Origin: Cryptomeria japonica | Lineage: Eukaryota > Streptophyta > Pinopsida > Cupressales > Cupressaceae | Direction: 5' to 3' | Assembly (NCBI RefSeq): GCF_030272615.1 | Contig: NC_081414.1 | Coordinates: 306,947,664 to 307,011,663, forward strand | DNA length: 64,000 nucleotides | Part shown: in pieces, positions 32,945-44,001 of the stretch | Layout: each line of letters opens with the position of its first letter | Position numbering within the stretch: the first letter of the stretch is position 1 | The notes under the pieces: generated by a model | Seen by the model: only the letters and a program-made list of their open reading frames with translations | What the model was told of the DNA's origin: nothing | Databases searched by the model: none | Translations under genes and position numbers: made by a program

Positions 32945-34108
32945 CATCCTCATTCTGATTATTCATGGTTAGATCTGAAAATTTTGCTTCCCTAATTACA
33001 TTTCCATGTTTGATCTTTTGCAAATTTTAGAGGTTAATTGCATAAAAACCCTAAAATTTTCTTTTTAAGTAATTAAACTTGTGAAACGTTTAATTGTTAA
33101 TGCTTGTTTTAGATCTACCCTTCTATTGCAAATTGTCAATTCATATTTGTGCTTTAATTTTGAAAATTAAGTGGTTAAATGTCAAAACCCTAATTTTTAA
33201 GACCTCCTTGATTCAACCTTTGACTGATAAATTCACTAATCAAAACACCTCCAAATTGGCTGTAACTTTGGATTCCGCAATAAAATCACAATATCTTCAA
33301 TCTCTGAAAATTTGGAAAAAAGTTGCAAGGACCGTGTGCACCCCGAGCGCCATCGTCCCCGACATTTTTTCCAAAATTTCGGGAGCTAGGTCTTACTGTA
33401 TTTTTCTGCTAAAATCCAGAATTTTGGCTGATTTTATCAATTTTAACACTTTCAAAATTAAAGTCAAAGTTGGTCTAGCGATTGTTTGGATTGAGGCTTC
33501 TAATCATTCAAAAATTGTTGAAATTGAAATTTATATCAAAATTGTGTTTCTTACAGTCCTAAATCTGAAAAGTGTGTTAGCATTCATTCAAAATTTCAGT
33601 GTTTTATTCAAATTTTTACAATTTGTGACTTTTGAAATTAAGTGTTTAATTGCAATAACTTTGATTTCCACTTTCAAATTCAAATTTTGCATGAAATCGA
33701 GTCAACTTTTAAATTTCAAAGCCTGCATTGCTTTCAGTATTCCCTCTAAAATCATAAAATTCAAAATTTCAGTTTCCCCCTCTTTTTCAAAATTCAAATT
33801 TTACATTTTTCAACAATCTTGGTAGGGTTCAATTTTGAGATTACAACTTTAATTTGGCCTATCTACATATCGTAAAATCACTCAATTTTTTCAGATTGGC
33901 TTTAAAATCATCATAACTTTCATCCCTGAAAATTTTGAAAAAAGTTGTGAGGACCGTGTGCACTCTGTTCGCCACGGTCCTGGACATTTTTTCCGAAATT
34001 TTGGGAGATTGTCCTGATTGCATTTAACAGCTTAAATCTAGGAGATTGGCTGATTTTATTGAAATTTGCTATCTCTAAAATTCAAAATCTTCTCTCTCTC
34101 TTTAGTGC
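32945..34108 (+). other. Family 1 untranslated leader with two nested hairpin modules
   Basis: This is a 1.16 kb AT-rich leader between PBS and gag. It contains two copies of a structured module at 33306-33380 and 33928-34004. Each has an outer A/T arm pair around an inner GGACCGTGTGC...GCCA(T/C)(C/G)GTCC pair. A 243-codon ORF across the leader (33094-33825) is F/I/K-rich low complexity and I do not consider it a gene. Confidence 0.7.
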
Positions 34109-37084
34109 ATGAGTTTTACAACAATAAGCCCTACTTACACTATTCCTGTTAGACGAAGCCTTAGAATTAAGTCCTTCCAAGGTGTAATTGCTGAGGAGAT
34201 GGAACCTAATTTGAATGGCCTTTTTAACGAGGACATGGGTAATTCCTTTAATCCTCTTAATGATGAAGAAGCTCTCCATGAGGTTTCTGTAGAACAACTT
34301 TCAAAATTGGATAACCAATTTGATGATTTTCAACAATGGATGTCTCAGGAATACCCTGATAGTCAAGCTCTTTCATTAATTGAGGGTCTAAAACGTATGG
34401 TTCAAAGTGATAAGAATGGAATTGATATTTTGTGTGGTATTGCGCACATTGTGGATTCGAATGTGATGCCTATGAAAAGTTGTGCTGAAACCTTAGGTTA
34501 CACACAACCTCCTACTCAAGTTAATCATTCTATTCCTTTGACAACTCCTATTGCTAGTATACCTACTTTTACATCAAACATAATGACTACTTCAATACAA
34601 GACATTCCTCCTATGATCACCAGTCATGGGGGCAATCCTTCTTCTTCAATCAATCATCTTCCTTCATTCAATCCAACTTCTTCATTCGTTCCTTCAATGA
34701 GTGTTCCTATTATATCTCCACAAATGAACATGATGCAAGGGGCCAATTCATTTAACCATTCCATTCCTCCTTGTAGTGTTCCTCCTTTCCAATCATCTCC
34801 TATGACTAACTATCAGAGTGTCCCACCACCTTACTCTCTACCTTCTTTCAATAACATAACACCTCCATCACAATCTAACACGTCTAATATGAACTCTTCG
34901 ACTGAAGCGACCATTAACAATCTTGCACAAACTGTCTCTTCTTTACAGCAACAAATTGCCTCTATGAATCAATCTAAGTTTAGTGTGCCCACATTTGATG
35001 TTGCGAGCCCACTTTCTCTTGACATTGTTCGAGCTATCCCCCCTAAACATGTTGAAATTCAGCATCTGGAGCTTTATAATGGTAAGGGTGATCCTCTAAC
35101 TCATGTTAAGACCTTTCAAACAATATGTACTGATTTTTCTTATGACCAAAGGTTTCTTGCAAAAATGTTTACTAGAACATTAAGAGATAAAGCCCTACAA
35201 TGGTATTGCTTGTTGCCTTCTTATTCTATTACTTCTTTCGAACAACTTGCAAATGCTTTTATTCAACAATTTCAAAACAATATAAGTCCTAAAGTTACTT
35301 TGATTGATTTAATGCATTGTAAACAAGGTGTTAAAGAAAAAGAGACTGATTTCATTAGTAGATATAAGCATTTGTATGCTCAAATTTCTTTTCCAGTGCC
35401 TGACAATGACATTCAAAGAATCTTTATTTCTAATTTACAAAAAGATATTAGAGAAAAACTTCTATTTTCTGAGTTTACTTCTTTCCAACAGTTGTGCGCA
35501 ACTCTTTACAATTATCAACTGACTGTGAGTCAAATAGAACAAGCAAATCCTATGGCTCTGAGTGATAAAGGTGATAGTAGTCAACAACCATTTGGGAAGT
35601 TTAAACCAAACAGAGAGTCCATTAAATTCAATGAAAACATCATCAACAACAATGTGAATGCGGCATCAGGTGTGCCTCCTATTTCTAAGTTTTTCAAGAA
35701 AGAAAGAAAGTTCACTCCTTTGAATGAATCATTGCATAGTATTATGAATAAGTTATTGGAACAAAATGTGCTTACTCTTCCTCCTATAAGGCAAATAGAC
35801 CCTGCAAAGATTAACTCACCCTATTTTGATAACAAATCTTTTTGTCAATTTCATCGTCATCCTAGGCATGATACTGAAAAATGTTTTGCTTTAAAGGGTA
35901 AAATTCAAGACTTGATTGATGATAATACTATCTCTATTTCTTGTGTGAATGATAAAGGCAACACATCTGTAGCTCCTCCTAACCAAAATCTTAATATTTT
36001 TACTGATCCATTGCCTTCTCATACCTCTAATGCAATTGATACTAATGATTCCTCTGTCTCACCTGATGATCTTGTGTCCATGACTCCGAATGTGATTAAC
36101 TTTGTAGAGCAGCAAAAAATCCCTAAAGAACCTTCCATCACATTTGATCCCAGTGAAACTATCAGGGCACCTGATGGTCCTTTATATATAGTTGCAAAAG
36201 TCAAGAATACACCTTGCCATGGGGTGCTTATTGATCCTTCTTGTATGGTTAATATCATTACTGAAGAATTTCTTTTTACTTTGCAATTGAATCAAGTGAT
36301 CTATAATGAAAAAAATGTGGTTGTGAAATTATTTGATGCATTTTCTTCTCCTGCAATTGGTTCTATTACATTACCTATTGAGGTCCATAACAAATCCCTT
36401 GATGTGGACTTTGCTATTATTCCATCATCCAAACAATTCCGTGTGAAGCTAGGCTATCCTTGGCTATCTTCCATGAAAGCTATTGCTTCTCCTATTCACA
36501 AGTGTTTGAAATTTCCCCATAATGGTGAAGTTGTTACTGTCAATCATAGCCTCTTTAAACCAGCTGAAAGAACTTCTAGCGTTCCTATTGATTACTTTTG
36601 GCCTAAACAATTCCAATCTCTTCCTCCGCGAAGTGATCATCTTTTTAAATCTTATCAAAAGTGGAAAAAAGATATCCTATCTCTAAGTGAACCTAGAACA
36701 CCCAAACTTGACATTCTTATCGTTCTTGAGAAGGAAGTTCTTCCTTTGAAAGATAAAACTAATGTCTTTCCTCAAGAAGATTCCCAACCCATTCCTATGA
36801 ATGTGATTATGCCTATATCTAATAAACTTCCTAAAAGTAGACCTATCCCTCCTCATCATGATGGACTTGGTCTCCTTCCTAAACCAAGTATTCCTCCCTT
36901 ATATGGAGCAGTTCCTCCTCCTTCCTCTTATGGAGAGAAGAGACCTTCCTCTTCTCCTATTGTTCAACCTAAGAGACCACAACATAAACACCCAAATGAT
37001 AAGGATGAGAATATTCCTCCTCCTCAATCTCCTCAACTTCCTACTAAGACTAGACGGAATCGTTCTGCACGTGAACGCCGATGA
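34109..37084 (+). CDS. Family 1 gag-protease protein
   Basis: The ORF is intact, 991 codons. Residues 1-300 are Ser/Pro/Asn-rich. A Retrotrans_gag-like capsid domain lies at about 310-485 (LELYNGKGDPLTHVKTFQTI, ALQWYCLLPSYSITSFEQLA, KQGVKEKETDFISRYK), followed by CQFHRHPRHDTEKCFALKGK near 585, a C-x-H-x-H-x-C zinc-like motif. A retropepsin-like domain lies at 690-810 with GVLIDPSCMVNIITEEFL, where DPS replaces the usual DSG, and VKLGYPWLSSM. The C-terminus is proline-rich (PPPSSYGEKRPSSSP). It would build particles. Whether the protease with DPS works is doubtful. It ends at a TGA that is also present in copy A. Confidence 0.9.
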   Translation: MSFTTISPTYTIPVRRSLRIKSFQGVIAEEMEPNLNGLFNEDMGNSFNPLNDEEALHEVSVEQLSKLDNQFDDFQQWMSQEYPDSQALSLIEGLKRMVQSDKNGIDILCGIAHIVDSNVMPMKSCAETLGYTQPPTQVNHSIPLTTPIASIPTFTSNIMTTSIQDIPPMITSHGGNPSSSINHLPSFNPTSSFVPSMSVPIISPQMNMMQGANSFNHSIPPCSVPPFQSSPMTNYQSVPPPYSLPSFNNITPPSQSNTSNMNSSTEATINNLAQTVSSLQQQIASMNQSKFSVPTFDVASPLSLDIVRAIPPKHVEIQHLELYNGKGDPLTHVKTFQTICTDFSYDQRFLAKMFTRTLRDKALQWYCLLPSYSITSFEQLANAFIQQFQNNISPKVTLIDLMHCKQGVKEKETDFISRYKHLYAQISFPVPDNDIQRIFISNLQKDIREKLLFSEFTSFQQLCATLYNYQLTVSQIEQANPMALSDKGDSSQQPFGKFKPNRESIKFNENIINNNVNAASGVPPISKFFKKERKFTPLNESLHSIMNKLLEQNVLTLPPIRQIDPAKINSPYFDNKSFCQFHRHPRHDTEKCFALKGKIQDLIDDNTISISCVNDKGNTSVAPPNQNLNIFTDPLPSHTSNAIDTNDSSVSPDDLVSMTPNVINFVEQQKIPKEPSITFDPSETIRAPDGPLYIVAKVKNTPCHGVLIDPSCMVNIITEEFLFTLQLNQVIYNEKNVVVKLFDAFSSPAIGSITLPIEVHNKSLDVDFAIIPSSKQFRVKLGYPWLSSMKAIASPIHKCLKFPHNGEVVTVNHSLFKPAERTSSVPIDYFWPKQFQSLPPRSDHLFKSYQKWKKDILSLSEPRTPKLDILIVLEKEVLPLKDKTNVFPQEDSQPIPMNVIMPISNKLPKSRPIPPHHDGLGLLPKPSIPPLYGAVPPPSSYGEKRPSSSPIVQPKRPQHKHPNDKDENIPPPQSPQLPTKTRRNRSARERR

Positions 37085-37549
37085 AAGCATCATCTTAGAG
37101 CTCAGGCAGCTGCTTCTCAAACTTTGCAATCCCCAAAAACACCTTTAGCCAGTATTATTCCATTTTCTCCTCAGCTGACGATTGAGCCGAAATCTCCTAA
37201 ACATAAGATGCATGATGGTCTTGATCCTATGCGAGTTAAAGATCCTATTTTTATAAATCTTGATGATGATATAGATGAAAATGTTATTCATGATGAAAAT
37301 GTTACTCCTATTCATTCTGATAGTGAGTATGAATATGTTGATGTTGATAACCATTTATCTAACGAATTTTCTAAAGCACTTATCCTAGCTCCTAGACAAG
37401 AACATTGTGGCTTGGGATATGAACATAGCCCTTGTTTGGATCTTGTGATAGCTCCATCTGTTGTGTTGGATGTTCCTCCTCTAGTGTGTTTCCTACCTTC
37501 CCAAAATATTGATCAGCAAGATCGGGGGGTAGATGACGTGCTAGACTAG
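37085..37549 (+). other. In-frame extension after the conserved TGA
   Basis: The same frame stays open for 155 codons beyond the TGA to a TAG at 37547-37549. It encodes a Pro/Lys linker, an acidic segment (LDDDIDENVIHDENVTP) and a hydrophobic LDVPPLVCFLP stretch. Copy A keeps both the TGA and the open frame, differing by a six-codon in-frame indel. The segment may be an old C-terminus or a readthrough product. Confidence 0.6.
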
Positions 37550-38283
37550 TTTCATTAGCATAGCAGACTCTCTCCTCCTCTCTTGATCTCTTTTGTTACT
37601 TCTTCTATGTGTTATTCTCATTCTTCTATTTGTTGTCCTTAGTGTTGTCTACTTGAGGACGATGCAAAACATTGAGATCTCTTTTGGTCTCTCTCATGTT
37701 GCTCAAAAGACACATGTGTTCCCTTCTTCTAGGTGACCTTCCTTGATTGGGGAATGAAGAACAATTATGCATACATACATATGATATACATGAATTATCA
37801 TACAGCATACTGACCCCGAGGAAAGTGAAGTCACCTTGTGCTTTGTGTCTTGTGTCTATTATCCTTGGGCCTATCTCACACTTGGGGGCTAAATCCTTGT
37901 GATAACGTGCTCCTTTTCTCATTTCTTATATGTATCACTACCTTAAAGCAATCACCCCCGGTGAGGCATGTACGATCTCTTTAACGTAGGAGGGCATACA
38001 TCCCGTTCATATCTTTTCAAGATACTTGAAAATTTCTTGACAAATTTAGCTTTGCCTTGAAAATTTTTGATATCTTTCTTGCATGACTCATAGTGAGGGG
38101 ACCTTACTACTGATAGTCATGGTTCTCCCTTGTGATCTTCCCTTTTACTTTGTCAATCGAAGTCGTAAGATCCTTAGTCCACTGGGGGCTTGGTGTATCT
38201 TGCCTCCTTGACGTGGTGAAAGTTTTTCAATGTTGTTTCCTTGTACTTTACCGGAAGTATGAGCATACGCTTATACTCCCGCT
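37550..38283 (+). other. Family 1 3' untranslated region
   Basis: Non-coding, between the extension and the polypurine tract. No polymerase domains are visible in any frame. Copy A preserves it at 2371-3102. Confidence 0.75.
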
Positions 38284-38298
38284 AAAGTGGGGGCTAAA
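38284..38298 (+). other. Polypurine tract of family 1
   Basis: AAAGTGGGGGCTAAA is directly adjacent to the 3' LTR. Confidence 0.88.
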
Positions 38299-39552
38299 TG
38301 TAGCATCCTAAAATTGTGACACTTGCAATTTCGACTACATTTGGGTCTTCATGATGGCGATGCAACACAGAACCTGAATGGAGACCCCGAAACTTGTTCA
38401 TGACATCAAAAAACTGCATTTTTCAGCACCCTGGCCTAATCCTCCTTGCACCCTACTGTCCTGGGAGGTGGGACCATGGCGCCTAGTGCCCTAGTCCTTC
38501 AAGAATAGGGCGCCCAGTGCCCTAGTCCCCCAGGACCATGGCGCCCAGTGCCCTGGTCCCTGGCCCTATTTTGGGCCCGGTCTCTTATGGGGCTTCGGGT
38601 CTTTAAGTTTGCAAATTGGAAAATAATGTTTCCTAGTTGGCCTAAGGTCGGGAAAATTAGTCGATCAACCCTAATTGACAAGTATATAAACTACATTTCC
38701 TCTCCCATTTTGAGGGAGGAAATAAGCAAGAGCAAAAGGCAGAAGCGATATTCAAACATTCAAACATTCAAGCATTCAAGCATTCCTTCAAGCAATTGAG
38801 CATTCTAAGTCTCCATTCAAGGCTAGGTGTTGCATTCAAGAAAAGGATTCAACCATTGAAGAGGAGATCACATACAACATACTACATACATTACACCTTC
38901 GCATGTAAGAATACAAACATTCTTACAACAAGGTATCAGTACTTGTTTACATTACAAACATTTGCATTTACAGCATTCTCATTTCTTAGTTAATTCCAAA
39001 ACTGGGGTTTGACCTAAAGGCAAACCCCTCATCCCTAACCCCCCAATCGTCCTCTCTTTTCTGTGTGTAGGTTGCAGGTACGCGGCTGTAATTGAAGATC
39101 TGGAATCCTTGTGCAGAGACGAACAGATCCCCCTTCATTTCGCGGATTTTTCGGAGGACCGTGTGCACGCCGGGCGCCATCGTCCCATCAACTTTCGCTC
39201 AAATTTGCAGAACAGCACCGTCTCGACATTTTACTGCTAATTCCAGGCCCGTAGCTTCATCCCATATCCCTATCTCTGTTTATAAGTGAATCTTTCTTGC
39301 TTTACATGCATTCCTAGTTCAATCTTTCTATCTACATTCTTTACAAAAGAGGGTATCCTTGATGTCTTAACCCTTGAAACTCATATATAATCCAATCTTG
39401 CATTGCGTGGGATTGGATCTTGTGGGTTTCAATCCCTCTTTTGAATGTAAAGTCTCTCCTAAGTGAAAACCATCAACCCTAGTGACTCTCCCTTCTCTCT
39501 CCTTGGAGCTGGGGAGGGGAGAACGACTAGGGTTCGATTTTTCCGCTTTACA
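38299..39552 (+). repeat. 3' LTR of family 1 copy B
   Basis: 1,254 bp, with a TATA box at 38683-38690 and the same termini as the 5' LTR. Most of the 14-bp length difference comes from one missing ACATACAAC-type unit near 38876-38884. Divergence from the 5' LTR looks like a few percent by eye, implying an older insertion than family 2. Confidence 0.93.
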
Positions 39553-41500
39553 GTTACCTAGTGTGTTAAGTTGGATGGTCTTAGGTCTTCTAAGAGTAGA
39601 TTAAACTCCTATCTCTGAAACATTTCATACCTTTAATCCAATTAGTGCATTACAAAGTGAAAGACGCATACTATCAACCTTGTTCAAATAGAAATGCATC
39701 TTCATCTTGCATACTACATTAGCATATGTCATGCCAAAAATTCCATTGTCTCCACATGCATTCTATAGATAATCACATGTCATAGTAGGTCTACATACTG
39801 GGGGCATAACTCAAAAAGTCATCAAAATAAAAAAAATGTCTTGAAAAAATCGTAAAAAGTCCTAAAAAAGGAATAAAATATCAAAAAAATTCAAAAATAG
39901 TCTTGAAGAAATCAATTAAAAAATATCAAAAAACATCACACAAATATTAAAAACATTCGAAAATGATCTTGAAAAAAAACTAAACAATGAAAAAATCAAA
40001 AAACAAACTAAAAATCAGAAAACAATTAGAAAAATTGCAATAACATGTCTCACAAAAATCAAATACCCTAGCAGATATCCAATAAACGCTTTGCACAGAG
40101 TCGTCAAAGGATATCACTACCTTATCAAATATCTACAATCATACTTACCAAGTTGTCTTATCAATCGAATCAATATCTGTATCAAGTGATCATTATCATG
40201 TCTTAAACAAAGATGGATACACTCAAAACTACATAGGTCAGTCTTAAATGGGGTCCACACTTTCTAAGATCAAACATTATTAATCATCACATCAAACAAT
40301 CAAAGCAAAGGCACATATCAATATGACTGCTAAATTTTTTCCTAGTTGGTCTTTATCTTTTATCAATTGGTGATAGGTCATGTTTCTATGCCACTTAAGG
40401 ATGTCCAAAAGTGACTAGAGGACCTGTTATGGGCATGATCCTTTTGTTTGTTTTCTATTTGTGGTGTGAACCAATGAATTTATAGGGCAATGGTGTTATG
40501 GGTGTCTGTGATAAGTGTGCTCAATGACTGAATGCCACACATTCCTCTACTCCTAGCATCATTCCCAGAATGGAGATTTCACTCCTTGTCTATTACGTGT
40601 TTGTTCTTTGCAATGAGATATCTTTACATCTCGGTTCCTTATACCCTAATCTACGCAACTTCATCGTTACATAATAAGGCTCAGTGATGAATATATATTG
40701 CACTATGAATAAAGGCACAAACGTTCGTGTACCAATAGTTAATCTCATCATGTTGATTGTATCAATCAAGACCATTCTTTTATTAAGTATCTTTACATGG
40801 ATTGACCTAATTATTCTTTCTGATCATTATTTTCATTTAACATCATCCCTCTCATCATCTCTTTCTAATATTTTCATCTTACTAACAATACTGCTTTGTT
40901 ACTTGAGTCAAGTGGCAAACCAGAGAACTTCTGGCATATTCCAAACAAAAAGATTCATTCATTCATTCATTTAGTTCATATTCATTTTTTATTTAGGTGA
41001 TTGCATTCAAATCATTTAGATTCATGACCACTACATTCATTAGCTTTACATATCAATTTCATTGCATTAATTTAGCATTGATTCAATAATACATTGTTCA
41101 TTTAAATTTATATTATTATACCATCATTGCATATTAGTTCAATTAGTTTGCATTGTCAATTAGATTCATTGCATTACATCATCTATGCATCACATCATAC
41201 ATCATATAAGCACATAGAACTGTATCATATAATCACATATAATCATGCATCACACATAAAGCCTAAGTAAAATAATATAGAATGCATTGCCAAATCATAT
41301 AGATTGCATCATAAAGCATCACATAGAATCATGCATCATAAATAGAACACAAAGCATATAACCACCACCAAAACTGCATATCATATATATCTAAAAAATG
41401 ATAGTGTGTCAAAATACTATCATACAAAATTCCCAATGGCTCAAGTAACATCATCAATAAGTGTCAACTAACACTACCTCTATTAGTAGGTGGATCCTAT
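39553..41500. other. A/T-rich unassigned region
   Basis: It begins with the GTTAC duplication. 39820-40060 is A-rich degenerate repeat sequence (AAAAATC/AAAAAAC units). 41150-41400 has degenerate CATCACATAxxATC repeats. The CATACTGGGGGCATAA string at 39797 resembles sequence found near the 3' end of large plant Gypsy elements, so this may be the body of the Gypsy whose LTR is at 50980. No protein-coding frame was recognised. Confidence 0.45.
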
Positions 41501-43823
41501 CCACTAGATCCTACCCCCGAATGTCCTAATGGTTCCTGAGGTGGAAACATCACTCTAGCACTGCTTGTATCTCAACTTTGAGACTGGGATCTACTTTGCG
41601 ATCGAGAGGCCCGATATCTAGGAACACTCTAACCCTCAGGTACAACCACCTGATAGTGTCGATGCTAGTATGATGTATTATAACTGACATGGAATAATCT
41701 ATCTACCATTTGGTGTGCATTAGTATCGACAACAAAATATCTCTGATAAGAATCAATACACAACTATGCCCTCTGCAAGGTCTCATCCATATCTCTCTGG
41801 AGATGGTCCCTCTCCTCTATCCAATCCCGATGCTCCTCTTGAACTACAACCCTATCATTCGGCCTCCGCTACCTCTCTCTAGCTAGCGCATCCTCTAAGC
41901 TCCTGATCCGTGCTCTCAAAACCTATAGATCATCATCGCCATCATCTCCTCCCTATCCTCTACCCTATGCACTTGCCTTTGTAGCAGGTATATCCTCCAG
42001 CTCCGGCATGTCACTGTCATGAGATCCATCATCACCCTCATCATTTCTAGATGATCTTGAGGATGATTTATCATCATCCTCACTGCTAGAATAGGTGTCT
42101 CCACCAATGTCCACCTCATCCATCTCCTCCTCATCCTCCTCATCCCCCTCCCCCACCTCCATCTCCTCATCTCCCTCTCCCCCTCCCTCCCCATGGTCTC
42201 TGGTGCTGAATCTATTAAGGAGAGATAGGGAAAGTTGGATTTGTCAATGGTATAGGCCTATCCCTAATCCGCCAACCATCATACTATGGAGTAGTCCCCG
42301 GATCTACTACCCCTACTGCCCAATCCCACTGAATATGATGAAGCACATCAAACTCAACAACAATAACATGACGCTAAATGTAAGCCCCCGGATCACTAAC
42401 CTCACGAGAAACCTGATAAAAATATGCAGTAACATCAGGAATACCCTGCACCTCCCCAAGCTATATAAGAACCCATCCTGGGAGATGCATATCAATAATG
42501 CACTGAGTATCCAAGGCTTGGCCGATCAGGTATCTCTATTACCTACAAAAAGGTAAATTTTGAATCATCTACCTAATTGGGGCTATCCAAGTAAGGCCTC
42601 CAAGTAAAGTACTCTAATATATCAAGTTTATGTCTCTAATACAAGGTATTCCCCGAACCCTGTGTCTAATCCCTAGAGTATATATGTAAGCATAAGGCTT
42701 CTCATCTTGGATATTTGTGTAAACAATTGGTCGAGAGATAGTAATATTGCTTGGAGAAAAGTCACACCATAAGAAATGGATCTTTGTCTCAAATATACAA
42801 TCCCATGCATCTGATAATACAAAGTAGAAATAAGACATGGACCACATGCAAATACATGTCGATGCACGATCATATCATGGATCACACGACCCCATCCAAC
42901 TGGAAATCCATGAGTCCTCCTGTCAGGTATCAGAGGACCAACTACTATATTATACAACACAATAGTAAGATGATCATAATCCATGTGCTCCTAGTGTATC
43001 TCATATCAACCCCTCATCCATAAATCCTGCTCTGTAGACTCAAACAAATCACACAATCTGGTAATACCTAATCTATGCTCATATAAAACTCTAGCACCAT
43101 GGATCAGAAAGTGGAAAATAAATTAGACATCCTCTAAAGTGATGGATGTCTCACTAGTGGGTAAATGGAACGAGCAAGTCTCAGAATACCAATGCTCAAC
43201 CAAAGTAGTGATCATGGCCTTGTTGGCTGTAACCTCAAGAAAGTGCAAAATATGGTATAATCCAAGATGTCTAATCATTGCAACATCCTTGACAATCAAC
43301 TGATCTCGATGATCAAGGCCATCAAACCTCATCTATCTACAAACCAACATACTAAAGTTCTCTTGCAATAAAAAATGAGAAAAAAGTCAGATAAAACGTT
43401 CACATGACAAATTGTAATTCATACATGTTAAAAAATTGACATTTTTCAACAAATGCAAATTACTTATATCAAATGTGGATTATTAAGGGCTAATGTGCAT
43501 CATTAAAGTCAAATATAAATTAATCAAAATGAATGCGTAGTATTTAGCAGAAATGTGTATTAGTACAATCAGATGCACAACAAACAAGAAAATGCGTAAC
43601 AATTAAGTGAGCATTAATAGAAGCAAATGTGAATGCATCAAAATTGATATGTGAATGCACAGTAGTTATAAACTTTTTCTCCGAGAAGATTTTGAAAATT
43701 AGACAAAAACTAGGCAAATATGAGCAAAATTTTTGAAATACATACCATGCCTCCAGTCCTGGGTGGTCTCTGGTAAGAGCGAACTCGGTCTGACAAGTGC
43801 AATCGTGCTCTATGACTAGCCAT
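41500..43823 (-). pseudogene. Plant mobile domain (MAIN-like) gene, decayed
   Basis: Exon 1 (43746-43823) encodes 26 residues beginning MASHRARLHLSDRV and ends in a GT donor (GTATGT). A 413-bp intron ends in AG before 43332. Exon 2 carries the plant-mobile-domain signature VRHLGLYHILHFLEV-like, ITTLVEHWYSETCSFHLPTS and TSITLEDV. The frame then runs through stops (about 43123 and 43000) into YNIVVGPLIPDRRTHGFPVG and onward. A Ser/Asp/Glu-rich tail lies at 41965-42162. PMD proteins occur both as host genes and as captured genes in Gypsy and MULE elements; the retroelement LTR nearby favours capture. It is broken by stops without frameshift in exon 2. Confidence 0.66.
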
Positions 43824-43911
43824 GATGCTCAAAAGACACAAGAAAGATTAATATCAAGAAGAACTTGATGAACTCGAAAGAATGGAAATGAGAAAATGAA
43901 AATTAAAAAAT

Positions 43912-43925
43912 CCTATTTATAGCTC
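43912..43925 (-). promoter_or_regulatory. TATA box upstream of the PMD pseudogene (putative)
   Basis: Minus-strand GAGCTATAAATAGG lies about 95 bp upstream of the ATG at 43823, a normal distance allowing for a short 5' UTR. Confidence 0.5.
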
Positions 43926-44001
43926 AAAATTAGGGTTTTTCTCTCTCTAATAGTCGTGGTCCCCCTAAACTTCAACCCACTTGTAGGCAAGTCAAATAGA
44001 T

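Larger units (their letters stand above)
31656..39552 (+). mobile_element. Complete non-autonomous LTR retrotransposon, family 1 copy B
   Basis: LTRs at 31656-32923 and 38299-39552 are flanked by GTTAC duplications (31651-31655 and 39553-39557). The PBS lies at 32927-32944 and the polypurine tract at 38284-38298. The internal region has a long leader, an intact 991-codon gag-protease ORF and a further 155-codon segment after a TGA. RT, RNase H and integrase are absent. This resembles gag-bearing non-autonomous elements described in plants (TR-GAG type), but with a protease-like domain added. A truncated second copy lies at 1155-4309. Confidence 0.95.

Noticed and set aside
33094-33825. 243-codon plus-strand ORF in the family 1 leader
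   Set aside because: It is Phe/Ile/Lys/Leu-rich low complexity in an AT-rich untranslated leader, with no domain, and it overlaps structured repeat modules.
42095-42556. 153-codon plus-strand ORF starting with a long Ser/Pro run
   Set aside because: It is the antisense of the acidic, Ser/Asp-rich tail of the PMD pseudogene; the Ser run is a strand shadow of GAT/GAG-rich coding.
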